Assembly (NCBI RefSeq): GCF_000190575.1
Contig: NC_015164.1
Location: 434,001-498,000, forward strand
Direction: 5' to 3'
Source: Phocaeicola salanitronis DSM 18170
GTDB lineage: Bacteria; Bacteroidota; Bacteroidia; Bacteroidales; Bacteroidaceae
DNA: 64,000 nt
Shown: piece after piece, positions 51,384-60,606 of the stretch
Layout of the letters: each line of letters opens with the position of its first letter
Numbering within the stretch: the first letter of the stretch is position 1
The notes under the pieces: model-generated
Told to the model about the DNA's origin: nothing
Databases searched by the model: none
The model's input: only the letters and a program-made list of their open reading frames with translations
Position numbers and translations under genes: made by a program

Positions 51384-51971
51384 TCAGTCGGCGTCGTTAT
51401 CGCACATGTGCCGGATAAATGCCTCGTTCTTCTCGTATTCCACCCCGGTGAGGATGACAGGGTCTGCAAGCCCTACAATCTTGTACCCCTTGGTATATGT
51501 AACCAGGATGCAATAAAGCTCATGCCCTTTTTCATCCTTTTCCACTTGCAACTGCACCGGTTGGTCGTTGCCGCTGGGTAAATCGCACAGGTACTCGAAA
51601 TCATGGCGGTTGAAGGCTGCTACTATGTCGTCCTTGTCTGTCATGCTGCTGATGAACTTCTTGGTCTTGTAACGCTTCACCTCGCCGCCACTTGTACGGT
51701 TATAGATTTTAAGGCCTGCGGCCAACGCGGTAAGGACACAGAAAACCGCCCCGATAACACCGGCTGTCCGTACCAGCCATGAGGGGATGAATGGCAGCCA
51801 CCCGGGAAAAATGACAAGCAGCACACATACTGCCGTCAGTCCCCAGTAAATCACCGGTTTTACTTTGTCTTTCCGTTTCTCGAATTTCTCCGGCATGGCA
51901 TCATAGACCTCTCCGAAATGGCTGGGAAAATGTTTTCCCTCATCCATAATTTTTTCTTCTTCCAGTTTCAT
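51384..51971 (-). CDS. Two-helix membrane protein of the island
   Basis: The product has 195 residues. Two transmembrane helices lie near residues 41-60 and 66-86 (VIYWGLTAVCVLLVIFPGW, LVRTAGVIGAVFCVLTALA), followed by a soluble beta domain (DFEYLCDLPSGNDQPVQLQ). It is co-oriented with the DUF1266 gene and 13 bases from it. The family is unknown. It may anchor or pair with the DUF1266 protein. Confidence 0.6.
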   Translation of the reverse strand: MKLEEEKIMDEGKHFPSHFGEVYDAMPEKFEKRKDKVKPVIYWGLTAVCVLLVIFPGWLPFIPSWLVRTAGVIGAVFCVLTALAAGLKIYNRTSGGEVKRYKTKKFISSMTDKDDIVAAFNRHDFEYLCDLPSGNDQPVQLQVEKDEKGHELYCILVTYTKGYKIVGLADPVILTGVEYEKNEAFIRHMCDNDAD

Positions 51972-51984
51972 TTTTCTCTGTTTT

Positions 51985-53028
51985 TTATCCTATATTGAAA
52001 TTTGATTTTTTCCAGGGTGATTCGTCATCCTCCAGCAGCAGGCTTACTATCTCGTATGCCGTTTCACTGTCATCCGGGTCGCCGTGCCATACGCCTCTGC
52101 CCATGACGAAACTCATTCCGTATTCCTCCCATGAAGAGAAATGCTCAAGTGCCGTATCTGCCGCCGCCTGCATGATTTGCCACATTTCACTCTCGCTCAC
52201 ATAACCGCAAAGGTATGCCCAGCGTCCGAGGTTTACCAGACGCACCAGATCCCATGCGATGACGCTGCCCGGCATCTTCCCTCCGGGACACCATCCGTTT
52301 TCTTCCATGCTCTCCGCTATCAGGCAGACATCTCCTATCTTGCTTTCCTCGTCGTCTCGCTCTTCCTGTGATATGTTTTCGATTCCCCGTTTCCGGACTT
52401 TTTCAAGGGCTTCGTCGGCCTCGGCATGATGCCCTTCTTCAAGCAGCCACTTCACAATCTCCAGTGTACTCTCGCGGTCAGTCACATTCCACCAGCTCTC
52501 AATCGTGCTCCTGATGCTTTCGACATCTTCCTCAGGACAGTCAATCGAATCCACATTCTCGTCATTATACACTAACATGGGCGCACCGAAAGCCAGCAGC
52601 CGGAGCTGTGCCGTATCCAGTTTGCCGTCGTCGGCTTTGTTAATGGTCCACCCATCACTACCGAAGGCGTCCATCATCTGTGCCATTGCATCGGATGAGG
52701 ACAGTTCCTCTCCGAGTGTGCCGTCCATCATTCCCTGCATCATCTGCTGGGCGTATGCCATGTTCTGACGGCCTGCCTGCGCCACCGTCTCCGGGTCTAT
52801 GCCCGCCGCTTTCAGCATAGCTTCCTGCTGTGCCTGTACTGCTGCCATGTCGGGCATTCCCGCGCCCATCTGTGCCATGAGTTGTTCCTCCATGCCGCCG
52901 GGCATCTGGAATCCCGGGATATTCCCGAACATGGACTGTGCCTGTTCCATAGCCGCCTTTACTGCGGCTTCCTGTGCCGCCTTTGCCATTTCCTCCGGAC
53001 TTTGAGGATTTGCTTTTTCTTTTGTCAT
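51985..53028 (-). CDS. DUF1266 protein
   Basis: The N-terminal 130 residues are rich in A, M, Q and G (EAAVKAAMEQAQSMFGN...MMQGMMDG), probably flexible. Residues ~245-330 show the DUF1266 core: IAWDLVRLVNLGRWAYLCGY, then WQIMQAAADTALEHFSSWEEY and FVMGRGVWHGD. DUF1266 proteins recur near toxin-immunity loci. The domain assignment is firm by motif; the biological role here is inferred from neighbours. Confidence 0.8.
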   Translation of the reverse strand: MTKEKANPQSPEEMAKAAQEAAVKAAMEQAQSMFGNIPGFQMPGGMEEQLMAQMGAGMPDMAAVQAQQEAMLKAAGIDPETVAQAGRQNMAYAQQMMQGMMDGTLGEELSSSDAMAQMMDAFGSDGWTINKADDGKLDTAQLRLLAFGAPMLVYNDENVDSIDCPEEDVESIRSTIESWWNVTDRESTLEIVKWLLEEGHHAEADEALEKVRKRGIENISQEERDDEESKIGDVCLIAESMEENGWCPGGKMPGSVIAWDLVRLVNLGRWAYLCGYVSESEMWQIMQAAADTALEHFSSWEEYGMSFVMGRGVWHGDPDDSETAYEIVSLLLEDDESPWKKSNFNIG

Positions 53029-53057
53029 ATCATCTTGATTATTAAAAATGTGATACT

Positions 53058-54032
53058 CTATCCTTCGGCTCCTGCCGTCAGCAGGATTTCCGTTATTTCG
53101 TTGTAACCCCGCTCACTGGCATAATACAATGCCGTATGCTGGAGATTGTCCGCAAGGTTCACGTTCGCCCCATGCTCCACAAGGAGTGAGACAAATTCGT
53201 TGTTCCCTTCTCTGGCGGCAAGGATTAGGGGCGTTTCCCCGTTCCCGTTCTGCGCATCTGCCTGTGCGTGGGCTGCTATCAGGTCGTTGCCGATAAACTT
53301 GTTCCCGGACCATGCGGCAAAATGTAGCGGGCTGTTTCCGTCCAATTGGGCCTTGTTTACATCAGCTCCGGCACCGATCAGAAGCCTGGCAACGGCAAGG
53401 TTCCCTTTCATGCAGGCGATGATTAACGGGGTTTCCCCTACGTCGTTCGCCGTATCTATCATGTCGGGGTATGCAGAAAGTAGCGAGCGGACGATTTCCG
53501 ACTGGCCGTTGAAAGCCGCCTGATGAAGCGGTGTGTTGCCATGTGTATCGGTCGTGCTTTCTACGGACAGACGTTCCACCACTGTACGCAATCCTTGTGC
53601 AGTGGCGTAGTCTATCGCCTTGTGCCCCGTGTTGTCGGCTATTTCCGTGTCCGCTCCCTGTTCTATCAGGAACAGGGCGGCGTCTGTACGCCTGTTGTCA
53701 AGCAGACGGATCAACGGGGTACGGCCATCGCTGTCCGTTGCATCAATGTCCGCTCCGTATTGTACCAGTTTCCCGATTATCTCCTTGTTCCCGCTCCGGG
53801 AAGCGGCGTGCAAGGGTGTTTCCGACAGGTTGTTGGCGATGGTCGCATCCGCCTCGCTGTCAAGCAGCAGGTTCACGATGTCCCTGTAACCTTTCAGACA
53901 AGCGTAATGCAGCGGCGTATTGCCCTCGGCGTCCCGCTTGTTCACGTCGATGCCGCCTTTCTTCAGGAATATCAGCACGATGCCTTTCTGTCCGTTCCGG
54001 CAGGCATTCAGAAATGTCATGTTGTTGTCCAT
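53058..54032 (-). CDS. Ankyrin-repeat protein 1
   Basis: The product has 324 residues built almost entirely of about nine ankyrin repeats with canonical GxTPLHxA starts (EGNTPLHYACLKGY, SETPLHAASRSGN, GNTPLHQAAFNGQ, GETPLIIACMKGN, GNSPLHFAAWSGN). No signal peptide, so cytoplasmic. Ankyrin proteins of this size often bind and neutralise toxins or act as adaptors. It directly follows a second ankyrin gene, 7 bases away. Confidence 0.9.
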   Translation of the reverse strand: MDNNMTFLNACRNGQKGIVLIFLKKGGIDVNKRDAEGNTPLHYACLKGYRDIVNLLLDSEADATIANNLSETPLHAASRSGNKEIIGKLVQYGADIDATDSDGRTPLIRLLDNRRTDAALFLIEQGADTEIADNTGHKAIDYATAQGLRTVVERLSVESTTDTHGNTPLHQAAFNGQSEIVRSLLSAYPDMIDTANDVGETPLIIACMKGNLAVARLLIGAGADVNKAQLDGNSPLHFAAWSGNKFIGNDLIAAHAQADAQNGNGETPLILAAREGNNEFVSLLVEHGANVNLADNLQHTALYYASERGYNEITEILLTAGAEG

Positions 54033-54039
54033 ACGATTC

Positions 54040-55614
54040 TCAGCTGTATTTCAATAAAAATTTCACAAGGGATTCGTCGTTCTTCTTCGCCGCAATGTCC
54101 AGGGCTGTCAGCCCCTCATTGTTCACGGCGTTCACGTCCGGGGTACCGAAGTCCATCACGAGGGCGGCGGCTTCCTTCGAGCCTCTCATCGAGCTGGCTG
54201 CGATGTAATGCAGCAGGGTATTGCCCCATTTGTCCCTGGCGTTGATGTCCGCTCCGGCTTCAAGCAGTATTTCAAGTGTCTCTGCATCCTGTTCCGTGCA
54301 GGAACGCCCGTCGTATGGATATGACCTCGGCATGGCCGCGAAACGCGGTATGTTGCCGTCCCAGTACCGTCCCCCGTAGAGATTCATCGCAGGGGTCTGT
54401 CCCTGCATGTTGGCGGCATTTACATCCGCCCCGTTCTCCACAAGATAACGTACAGCCCAGATACCCGTATCATATCCTGCCCCGCGGCAGGCGACGGACA
54501 AGGCTGTGTTCCCCTCCTTGTCGGCGGGGCTTTCCGGGTCCCACCCGCATTCCGTCAGGCATTGAAGGAAATGCAGACATTCTTCCTTGTCCTCGTGCTC
54601 GTGTCCTCTGTTGCTCATCCATACGGCAAAGGCCGTCCGTTCTTCCGCGTCCCTGAAATTGGGGTCGGCACCGCCTCTGAGCAGCATTTCCGCTGCGGTG
54701 AAGTTCTCCCATGCCAGGGCGCAACCCAACGGGGATTTGCCCTTGAAGTCGGTCATGTTTTTATCCTCGCAGATGCTTTGGGTATCTACTCCGGAACGCA
54801 ACAGGGCATCCAAGGCTGTCATGTCATTGTGCCATAATGCCTGGAAGATGTCCAGCCCTCCGGCGAGGGCGGCCAGACCGTCCGTTTCGGGGTCCTGTCC
54901 CGACAGCAATGCCCCGATTTTACGCGCACCGCTTTCCACGGCTATGTCAAAGGCGGTTTTCCCGATGCTGTCCTTTTCTTCAGGGTCTATCTGTCCGCTT
55001 TCCAGAATGAGCTTTGCGGTGTGGCAGCACTGTCTGTCCGATTCCCGCAGGTTTTCCAGTTCGGCATACGCTTCCTGCTTGGATTTGTCCGAGTACCACC
55101 GCTGGGAAAAATCTGCTATCCGTCCTTCCGTGCGCCTGATATCGTCCGCAATAAGTCCGGCAGACAAGCAGATGACGTGCAGCACGTTTCTGCCGCTCCT
55201 GTCTGTAGAATCAATGCGGTTCCCCGTCGTCAGAAGGGCATCGGCCATCTGGAAATTGCGGTTGCGCACGGCTTCGATGAGGGCGGTCGTGTCTTTGCCG
55301 GAACGGGGCACTCTCGCCCCTTTGGACAGGAGCAGGCCGGCAATGTCGGCATCGTCCGGTCGGGGACCGCGTCTTGCCATGACGCACAGTGGTGTGTCGC
55401 CGTCATCGTTTTTCACATTGGGGTCCGCGCCCCTGTCCAGCAGGATACCTACGGCTGTCATGTCTGCAAAATGGCAGGCCGTATGCAGAGGGGTATTGTT
55501 CTTGCGGCTTTCGTCCAGGCTGTCAAGCGGGACATCCTGGTATGCTTCGTATAATTCGGAAGGTTCCGAATCATGGGAAGTGTGCAGATTGTAGATTTCT
55601 TTATTGGTCATCAT
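54040..55614 (-). CDS. Ankyrin-repeat protein 2
   Basis: The product has 524 residues. Repeats are visible at NNTPLHTACHFADM, DGDTPLCVMARRG, GKSPLGCALAWEN, GNTALSVACRGAG and WGNTLLHYIAASS, with longer connecting helices in the middle. An alternative start is the second Met. Its start overlaps the TPR gene stop (55601) by 14 bases. It is a diverged paralogue of the gene at 53058. Like it, the protein is cytoplasmic with no catalytic motif. Confidence 0.88.
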   Translation of the reverse strand: MMTNKEIYNLHTSHDSEPSELYEAYQDVPLDSLDESRKNNTPLHTACHFADMTAVGILLDRGADPNVKNDDGDTPLCVMARRGPRPDDADIAGLLLSKGARVPRSGKDTTALIEAVRNRNFQMADALLTTGNRIDSTDRSGRNVLHVICLSAGLIADDIRRTEGRIADFSQRWYSDKSKQEAYAELENLRESDRQCCHTAKLILESGQIDPEEKDSIGKTAFDIAVESGARKIGALLSGQDPETDGLAALAGGLDIFQALWHNDMTALDALLRSGVDTQSICEDKNMTDFKGKSPLGCALAWENFTAAEMLLRGGADPNFRDAEERTAFAVWMSNRGHEHEDKEECLHFLQCLTECGWDPESPADKEGNTALSVACRGAGYDTGIWAVRYLVENGADVNAANMQGQTPAMNLYGGRYWDGNIPRFAAMPRSYPYDGRSCTEQDAETLEILLEAGADINARDKWGNTLLHYIAASSMRGSKEAAALVMDFGTPDVNAVNNEGLTALDIAAKKNDESLVKFLLKYS

Positions 55615-56089
55615 TGTTGCATGAAGTATTGATTAACGTTTCAATATGTTTGTATTTCCCGCCCAGCCGGAAGGAAATGGCCTTAAGTTCTCCGTACAGA
55701 TGCTGTTTGCAAGCGGCTTCCGCCTTCAGGCGCAAGATCCGTGTGTATGCCAGCGGCTCGGGAGTGCCTTGCGGCATGGGGCAGAACGGTGACTCCTCGT
55801 CATGGAGGTAACGGAGGAAGGCTTCAGGAAGTCTTTCCGTGCCGTGGCCGACATTCATGGGCACAAGGCGTTCGGCTTCACAAAGCAGCCTGTGGCACTC
55901 ATCGTACCATTCCACCATGAAACAGCAGAGGGCTTTGTTGTACAGTAGCTTAAAATCCTTGGCCGGAATACGGTCAAAGCACACATAGGCGGAAGAAAAA
56001 GCCTTGTTGCTTAGGAATGAAACTCCAGCAGCGAACAGCTTGTCCGCATCTTCTTTAGGTATGCCTGGGGTATTTGCAAACTGTGTCAT
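55601..56089 (-). CDS. TPR-like helical protein
   Basis: The product has 162 residues. Helical pairs resemble tetratricopeptide repeats (ADKLFAAGVSFLSNKAFSSAYVCFDRI, described; LYNKALCCFMVEWYDECHRLLCEAE), followed by a loop and another helical pair. It is soluble and cytoplasmic. It is translationally coupled to the ankyrin gene and probably works with it as an adaptor. Confidence 0.65.
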   Translation of the reverse strand: MTQFANTPGIPKEDADKLFAAGVSFLSNKAFSSAYVCFDRIPAKDFKLLYNKALCCFMVEWYDECHRLLCEAERLVPMNVGHGTERLPEAFLRYLHDEESPFCPMPQGTPEPLAYTRILRLKAEAACKQHLYGELKAISFRLGGKYKHIETLINTSCNNDDQ

Positions 56090-56160
56090 ATCAGAAAGTT
56101 TATTGGAATTTATAAATGACTTTTATTAAGTAGCCATGCTGCCTGCCACATTTTGTTGAT

Positions 56161-56628
56161 TTAATGATCTAAAATTAAATTCTGTATTGTATTATTTTTC
56201 CATATAAAGCTGAAGCTATAATCCAAATCATATGTGGTGAAGGTGATTTCCCAGCTATTGTTGTATTTCTCGGATAATTTGATTTCTTCAGGATAGAATC
56301 TGTTTTGCCATGAGGCATATATTTCTTCCTTATGTGCCAACCGGCTTTCATCAGGCAAGCGGCTTCCCACTCGCTCATTCACTGATTTCCAGTTTTCCAG
56401 CAACACCTGTAAATCCAATATCTGCCGGGGTAATGGAGCCGAAGTGTCTCCATCCAGCCAAATCACTGTTTCAGCCGAATATGATGGCAACTGTAATGTA
56501 CACCACCAGCCGCATCGCTCGTTCGGCCACCAATCGCAAACTTTGGAATGAAAAACTCCCAAGCCTTTTATCGCATATTCTCTTTTTCTTCCCAATAAAG
56601 CAATTGCCAGCTTCTTGATATGATTCAT
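56161..56628 (-). CDS. Small soluble protein of the island, immunity-like
   Basis: The product has 155 residues from MNHIKKLAIALLGRKREY. The start at 56628 is chosen because upstream residues overlap the next gene and look non-coding. It contains W-rich strands (KVCDWWPNERCGWWCTLQL, AETVIWLDGDTS) and WEITFTTYDLDYSFSFIW near the end. It is a compact alpha/beta protein. It loosely resembles small immunity families but none can be named. Confidence 0.55.
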   Translation of the reverse strand: MNHIKKLAIALLGRKREYAIKGLGVFHSKVCDWWPNERCGWWCTLQLPSYSAETVIWLDGDTSAPLPRQILDLQVLLENWKSVNERVGSRLPDESRLAHKEEIYASWQNRFYPEEIKLSEKYNNSWEITFTTYDLDYSFSFIWKNNTIQNLILDH

Positions 56629-56692
56629 TGTTCTTGTTTTAAGTGTTATTTGAGAATGAGTTTTATGGTTTGAAAAAGAACACCGGTTGGGG

Positions 56693-57115
56693 CTACCTTT
56701 CCTTGCAGCCGATGAACTTGCTTTTGTATATGGCATACTCTACCGTATAAACAGCCAGTTTCACGCCTAAGAACATGCCAACAAGCAATATATATGCTAC
56801 AAAACAAAAATGATTATACAGGAGGTCTGTCAAGAATATAGGTATCAGCAGGGCCGTGATTGTAGCGTTCTGAAACCATTTCTGTACTTTCAATAACAGG
56901 TCAATGTACAAGTGATTCTCTATGTAGCTGAACCCCCATCTGTAATTATGTCGTTTCAGGTAAGACAACGAGAACCATAGTCCTGTAAGTGAAGCGATAA
57001 GGGCTACATACCACCATGCATCCATGTATGGGAACATGCTTTTTAAGAATGTCAGCAGAACAATGCCAATGATGCTGCATTCATAGACTATTCTTACTTT
57101 TGTTGTATTATTCAT
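56693..57115 (-). CDS. Four-helix membrane protein
   Basis: The product has 140 residues from MNNTTKVRIVYEC. Hydrophobic segments near residues 10-28, 35-52, 75-100 and 105-125 suggest four transmembrane helices (IIGIVLLTFL, YVALIASLTGLWFSL, ITALLIPIFLTDLLY, CFVAYILLVGMFLGV). The start at 57115 is preferred to 57166. No family is recognised; first of several small membrane proteins in this half of the island. Confidence 0.6.
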   Translation of the reverse strand: MNNTTKVRIVYECSIIGIVLLTFLKSMFPYMDAWWYVALIASLTGLWFSLSYLKRHNYRWGFSYIENHLYIDLLLKVQKWFQNATITALLIPIFLTDLLYNHFCFVAYILLVGMFLGVKLAVYTVEYAIYKSKFIGCKER

Positions 57116-57286
57116 ATATATATATATTGTTTGTAGAAACGCCATTGGGTTGAAGCACCTCCGCATACGAAGTATTTCTGTATCTTCCGGCGTGATTTTA
57201 CGAAAATTTGATTTTCATGCCAGAGCCTCGATGTAGCTGTTCTTGACAGCAGCCATCATAAAAGGCATTTTGATATATCCGTTCGC

Positions 57287-57481
57287 TCATACGATTCCTC
57301 CTGCAATCGGAATAGTGCCGGTACTTCGCTTTCGGGTCTTCCGGTATTCGACACATTCTGACCGACCTGCCCGGAACACACAGCAGGCCATTCCCGGATG
57401 CTCTATCCGGATGTAATACGCATCATGTTTTTCTTCCATGTACAGAAGGATGCTTCCTCTTTGTTTCTGAATCTTATCCAT
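57287..57481 (-). CDS. Small protein under its own promoter
   Basis: The product has 64 residues from MDKIQKQRGSILLYMEEK. The longer frame from 57535 would begin inside the promoter and is excluded. It is short and basic at the end (RKTRKRSTG) and unrecognised. The strong promoter makes a real gene or a leader peptide more likely than chance. Confidence 0.5.
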   Translation of the reverse strand: MDKIQKQRGSILLYMEEKHDAYYIRIEHPGMACCVFRAGRSECVEYRKTRKRSTGTIPIAGGIV

Positions 57482-57506
57482 GTTGCCGAAACTAAATTCA
57501 TATGCG

Positions 57507-57536
57507 CAAATATAGCAAAAGGATTGCAAAAACAAA
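57507..57536 (-). promoter_or_regulatory. Promoter inside the island
   Basis: On the minus strand, TTTG at 57533-57536 is followed after 18 bases by TATATTTG at 57507-57514. The spacing is slightly short, but the -7 box is a perfect match. It lies ~26 bases upstream of the ATG at 57481. Confidence 0.65.
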
Positions 57537-57613
57537 CTGACCGGTCTGTTTTATTGTGTTAAAACTTATAAGAAGGATGATTTACGGATATGGTTTTTAC
57601 CGGAAATCTGCTT

Positions 57614-57829
57614 TCAGACCTTCAGTAAAGAGCAAAGGAAATGAAGCCTCTTTGTGTAAATCGCCTGATATTCAGCATTGAAATCTACCGATACCCTCCG
57701 TACCGTTGATGCCTTCTCAACATGCGGCTTAAATCTTTCAACTGCACAATTCCTTTCGTATTTCCCGAAATCCGATTCCCTGCAATACTTTGAAAGGAGC
57801 ATTGTAAGATGCTGTCCTTCTGCTGCCAA
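57614..57829 (-). CDS. Doubtful short ORF
   Basis: The ORF has 71 codons, with a plausible segment (FKPHVEKASTVRRVSVDFNA). The start is uncertain and the ORF lies in an otherwise empty stretch (57.54-57.84 kb). It could be a remnant of a larger gene. Confidence 0.3.
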   Translation of the reverse strand: MAAEGQHLTMLLSKYCRESDFGKYERNCAVERFKPHVEKASTVRRVSVDFNAEYQAIYTKRLHFLCSLLKV

Positions 57830-57844
57830 CTACTGAATTCTCTG

Positions 57845-58249
57845 TTATACAATTCTCAGCCAATGGCGATGCGTTATGATAAAATAAAGCAATATGACCC
57901 AAAGAGGATAAATCACCCAGGACATGATGCAGGAGAACCTTTGACTGCCAAACAGCAATGGCTTTTCCCGCATTATTTCAATTCCCCTTTTCTTTTTGAT
58001 GTAATGCCTGCTCATGAAATGATACATGATACAATAGATTAGGATGAAGAAAATAAACGGCAAATCATAATCGAAGTTATCTTTGACCAATGGATAAATC
58101 AACACTATTGCAGGTAAAAATAATAGTCCGCAAAATAGCATCACAGTTCTTTCATGCGGGTTTTCCAACCGAAATTTGTCCCGGTTGAATATGAAGAATT
58201 GATAATACATTGCATCGAAGAAGAATTTTATCAGTCTGATTGCTTTCAT
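57845..58249 (-). CDS. Small membrane protein
   Basis: The product has 134 residues with hydrophobic helices near residues 37-52 (VMLFCGLLFLPAIVLIY), 60-80 (LPFIFFILIYCIMYHF) and 105-125 (CIMSWVIYPLWVILLYFII), and basic loops. It is part of a run of similar small membrane genes with short gaps. No family is recognised. Confidence 0.6.
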   Translation of the reverse strand: MKAIRLIKFFFDAMYYQFFIFNRDKFRLENPHERTVMLFCGLLFLPAIVLIYPLVKDNFDYDLPFIFFILIYCIMYHFMSRHYIKKKRGIEIMREKPLLFGSQRFSCIMSWVIYPLWVILLYFIITHRHWLRIV

Positions 58250-58261
58250 GCTTGCTTTACA

Positions 58262-58573
58262 TTATGGAAAAAAACGATATATTATCGTCAGGGCGGTCAG
58301 GATGATGTGTTCCCAAAGGCAGACCGTATTATATCTCATCCGATATAAAGCAGATATGCCTATACCGACAACTGCCCAACAGACGATTATCCAACAGGAA
58401 ACGATGTAATTGCAGGAGGATTCGTAAATCCATCCGAAGCCTTCGCCTATGGGATAGAGTTCCGTATGCCTCGTGAACTGCAAGTAATTACTGATGCCTG
58501 CCCATAGCATCAACAGGCAGCATAACGCCCATATCGTCCTTGCTATCTTTTGCCAATGAATTATTTGTCCCAA
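58262..58573 (-). CDS. Small membrane protein
   Basis: The product has 103 residues. Helices lie near residues 12-30 (IWALCCLLMLWAGISNY), 50-72 (YIVSCWIIVCWAVVGIGISAL) and 85-100 (IILTALTIIYRFF). It lies 13 bases from the preceding-named gene. Unknown function. Confidence 0.6.
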   Translation of the reverse strand: MGQIIHWQKIARTIWALCCLLMLWAGISNYLQFTRHTELYPIGEGFGWIYESSCNYIVSCWIIVCWAVVGIGISALYRMRYNTVCLWEHIILTALTIIYRFFP

Positions 58574-58590
58574 TTTATAATATCCGGCAA

Positions 58591-59064
58591 CTAATCACTA
58601 TTGGGGTGATTAAGTCGTTTGCTGCCGGCATACAGTTTCATAGCATAAGAAATAATCATTACCACCGTAAGATAAGTCATGATGATTGCGCCAACAATCC
58701 AACAAAAGTAGAAGTTGTTTTCATCAGACGGTATCATATTCTCCGGCAGTACCCCTGTGCGTTCATATTCCGCTTCGTATGTGCCAAGTGTTGGCAGTGC
58801 GCTAAACCATAATAGGCTCCAAAGGTTAAAAACAGCTTGCAGCAGAAGAGCGGACAACCGACACAACGTATTGCGTATCGCTATATCATACAATATATAA
58901 ATGGGACAAATGCCAATTAGTGCCATCATGCTTACCAAAGGTCTGCGGTCGTCATGGGCAATCCATTCTCCCCCTTGCATTTCTATCGCATAATATTCAA
59001 AGTATAGAATAACAGCGAAAAGCAAGAAGTATATCGTGAACTTTATGACATTGGCTTTTCTCAT
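58591..59064 (-). CDS. Small membrane protein
   Basis: The product has 157 residues with four hydrophobic segments (IKFTIYFLLFAVILYFEYY, MALIGICPIYILYDI, FNLWSLLWFSALPTL, WIVGAIIMTYLTVVMIISY). An acidic extramembrane loop (PENMIPSDENNFYF) lies before the last helix. Unknown family. Confidence 0.6.
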   Translation of the reverse strand: MRKANVIKFTIYFLLFAVILYFEYYAIEMQGGEWIAHDDRRPLVSMMALIGICPIYILYDIAIRNTLCRLSALLLQAVFNLWSLLWFSALPTLGTYEAEYERTGVLPENMIPSDENNFYFCWIVGAIIMTYLTVVMIISYAMKLYAGSKRLNHPNSD

Positions 59065-59158
59065 TGAATTTGTATTTCAAGTTGGCAATCCTAATCCACC
59101 GTCTAAAATTACGGAAAATAATGGAGAGACTGACCATACGGCCGGATTTTTTTATGAA

Positions 59159-59509
59159 TTATCCATACCGATTGGTTAAATACCCGCAAATGAATAGGTA
59201 GATTCCATAAATTACAATAGACAATCCCATATAGACGAATGCCCTATGAGGGAATATATCCAGATGATTGCTCCATAGCAACACAGGCATTATCACCGGG
59301 AGTGCTATCAGGAATTTTCTTCGGGTAAGCCGTAGGATGAACATGCCCGCCAGCAAAGTCAAGAACAGAACGGCAATGCTGAACCGGAAGAGGATGCCTA
59401 TCGAAACGTCCATGTGCGCAATCGGTTTGCATACATTGATTTGATTGAGGCATACGCAATATGCCGCACAGCAGATTATATTCAATATGACAGGGACAAG
59501 TATTTTCAT
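59159..59509 (-). CDS. Small membrane protein
   Basis: The product has 116 residues from MKILVPVILNIICC. It has four hydrophobic segments, ending in a short polar tail (GYLTNRYG). The ATG at 59509 is preferred to the longer frame at 59548, which overlaps the upstream gene end. Unknown family. Confidence 0.55.
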   Translation of the reverse strand: MKILVPVILNIICCAAYCVCLNQINVCKPIAHMDVSIGILFRFSIAVLFLTLLAGMFILRLTRRKFLIALPVIMPVLLWSNHLDIFPHRAFVYMGLSIVIYGIYLFICGYLTNRYG

Positions 59510-59510
59510 G

Positions 59511-60086
59511 TCATTCAATACCGTACAGCTTCTTTTTGGCGCAGACAAAAGAATTCCAATCCTGGAAAAGTTCTTTGATGCGGTTCACATATTTGTTGCC
59601 TTTCTTGTAGTCCCAATCCCAATGTACCCAAACCGTGTGGTATTTCTGGTTCGTGTCCACCGAATAGTGGTGCGTTTCCATTAGGATGTCGTCAATGTGG
59701 TTCCTGAAATCTTGGATGTTGTCCCAAGTGGAGAACTCCGGGTCGTATTCCTCTCCCTCCTTGAAATTCTTCGTCATATACTTTGTTTCTTTGTAATAGG
59801 TGCGGGATATGGATTCGTATTTCTCCAAAGTGTCCAGCGGCAATGTTTCAATGTCGTATTTCTCCACCATCTTGCGCAATTCGGAAGTGTCGCAGGGTGC
59901 ATTGCTTACTACAAAGGCTTCGTGTTTCATGCCATCGTTCAGTCTTGTGAGAATCGGATAAAACTCCGTCGGTTTGTCAGGATTGTACCCGCAAGCCAGC
60001 CATTTCCACATCAGCAACCCTGCTGCGAGGATGGTCAGGATAAGTATTGTTCGCTTTTTCATGGGCAACTTGGGTTTAGCATACAT
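59511..60086 (-). CDS. Secreted or membrane-tethered protein with lipobox-like cysteine
   Basis: The product has 191 residues; translation could also begin at Met9 (MKKRTILILT). The hydrophobic N-terminal helix ends LLMWKWLACGYN, so a lipoprotein or uncleaved anchor is possible. The mature part is acidic and aromatic (WDNIQDFRNHIDDILMETHHY, TVWVHWDWDYKKG). Cell-surface exposure would suit an immunity role against a contact-delivered toxin, which is inference. Confidence 0.55.
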   Translation of the reverse strand: MYAKPKLPMKKRTILILTILAAGLLMWKWLACGYNPDKPTEFYPILTRLNDGMKHEAFVVSNAPCDTSELRKMVEKYDIETLPLDTLEKYESISRTYYKETKYMTKNFKEGEEYDPEFSTWDNIQDFRNHIDDILMETHHYSVDTNQKYHTVWVHWDWDYKKGNKYVNRIKELFQDWNSFVCAKKKLYGIE

Positions 60087-60092
60087 ATCAAC

Positions 60093-60542
60093 TTATTTAT
60101 CAGTCTTTGATTGTAAGACATGCCGTAAGCCCCAACAGTATTCCGTCTTGCTGTGGCTCTGGTAGCAATTATCTTCATCTAAATAAATATCCAACTTCCA
60201 AAAGTCCAAATCCTCTTTGCGGATGACATCGCCGTAGTTATCTATGAAAACAGCCACCTCGTCCTCCTCTTTCCAACTCCAAAGGTAGGGCAACCTGTAG
60301 CGGACAGTATGATTTTCGATATACAGTTTCTCCAAATCCCCATCTGCCGTACAAACTATTTTTCCCAAATACTTGCTCTCTTGTGGAGTATGGAAGATAA
60401 TGGTCGGATGAAGCTCACGATATAGCCACCCCGACAGCACAAGGGCAGCTATAACGGCTATTGTCTTTACCAATCCTTTATGTCGTTTCAATCGGACAGT
60501 CATATTCTCCATTTTGGTTGCCAATGATTCAGCAGGAAACAC
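60093..60542 (-). CDS. Single-pass membrane protein
   Basis: The product has 149 residues; an internal start at Met13 (MTVRLKRHKGLVK) is plausible. A basic N-terminus and one helix (TIAVIAALVLSGWLY) precede an extracytoplasmic beta-rich domain (VRYRLPYLWSWKEEDEVAVFI). It is 7 bases upstream of the preceding-named gene and probably paired with it. Confidence 0.55.
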   Translation of the reverse strand: MFPAESLATKMENMTVRLKRHKGLVKTIAVIAALVLSGWLYRELHPTIIFHTPQESKYLGKIVCTADGDLEKLYIENHTVRYRLPYLWSWKEEDEVAVFIDNYGDVIRKEDLDFWKLDIYLDEDNCYQSHSKTEYCWGLRHVLQSKTDK

Positions 60543-60606
60543 TTCGACCTTATCCTGCGTTATGGGTTATGTTTCAGTCTGATACAAGCGTTATCTCGCC
60601 ATCGCC

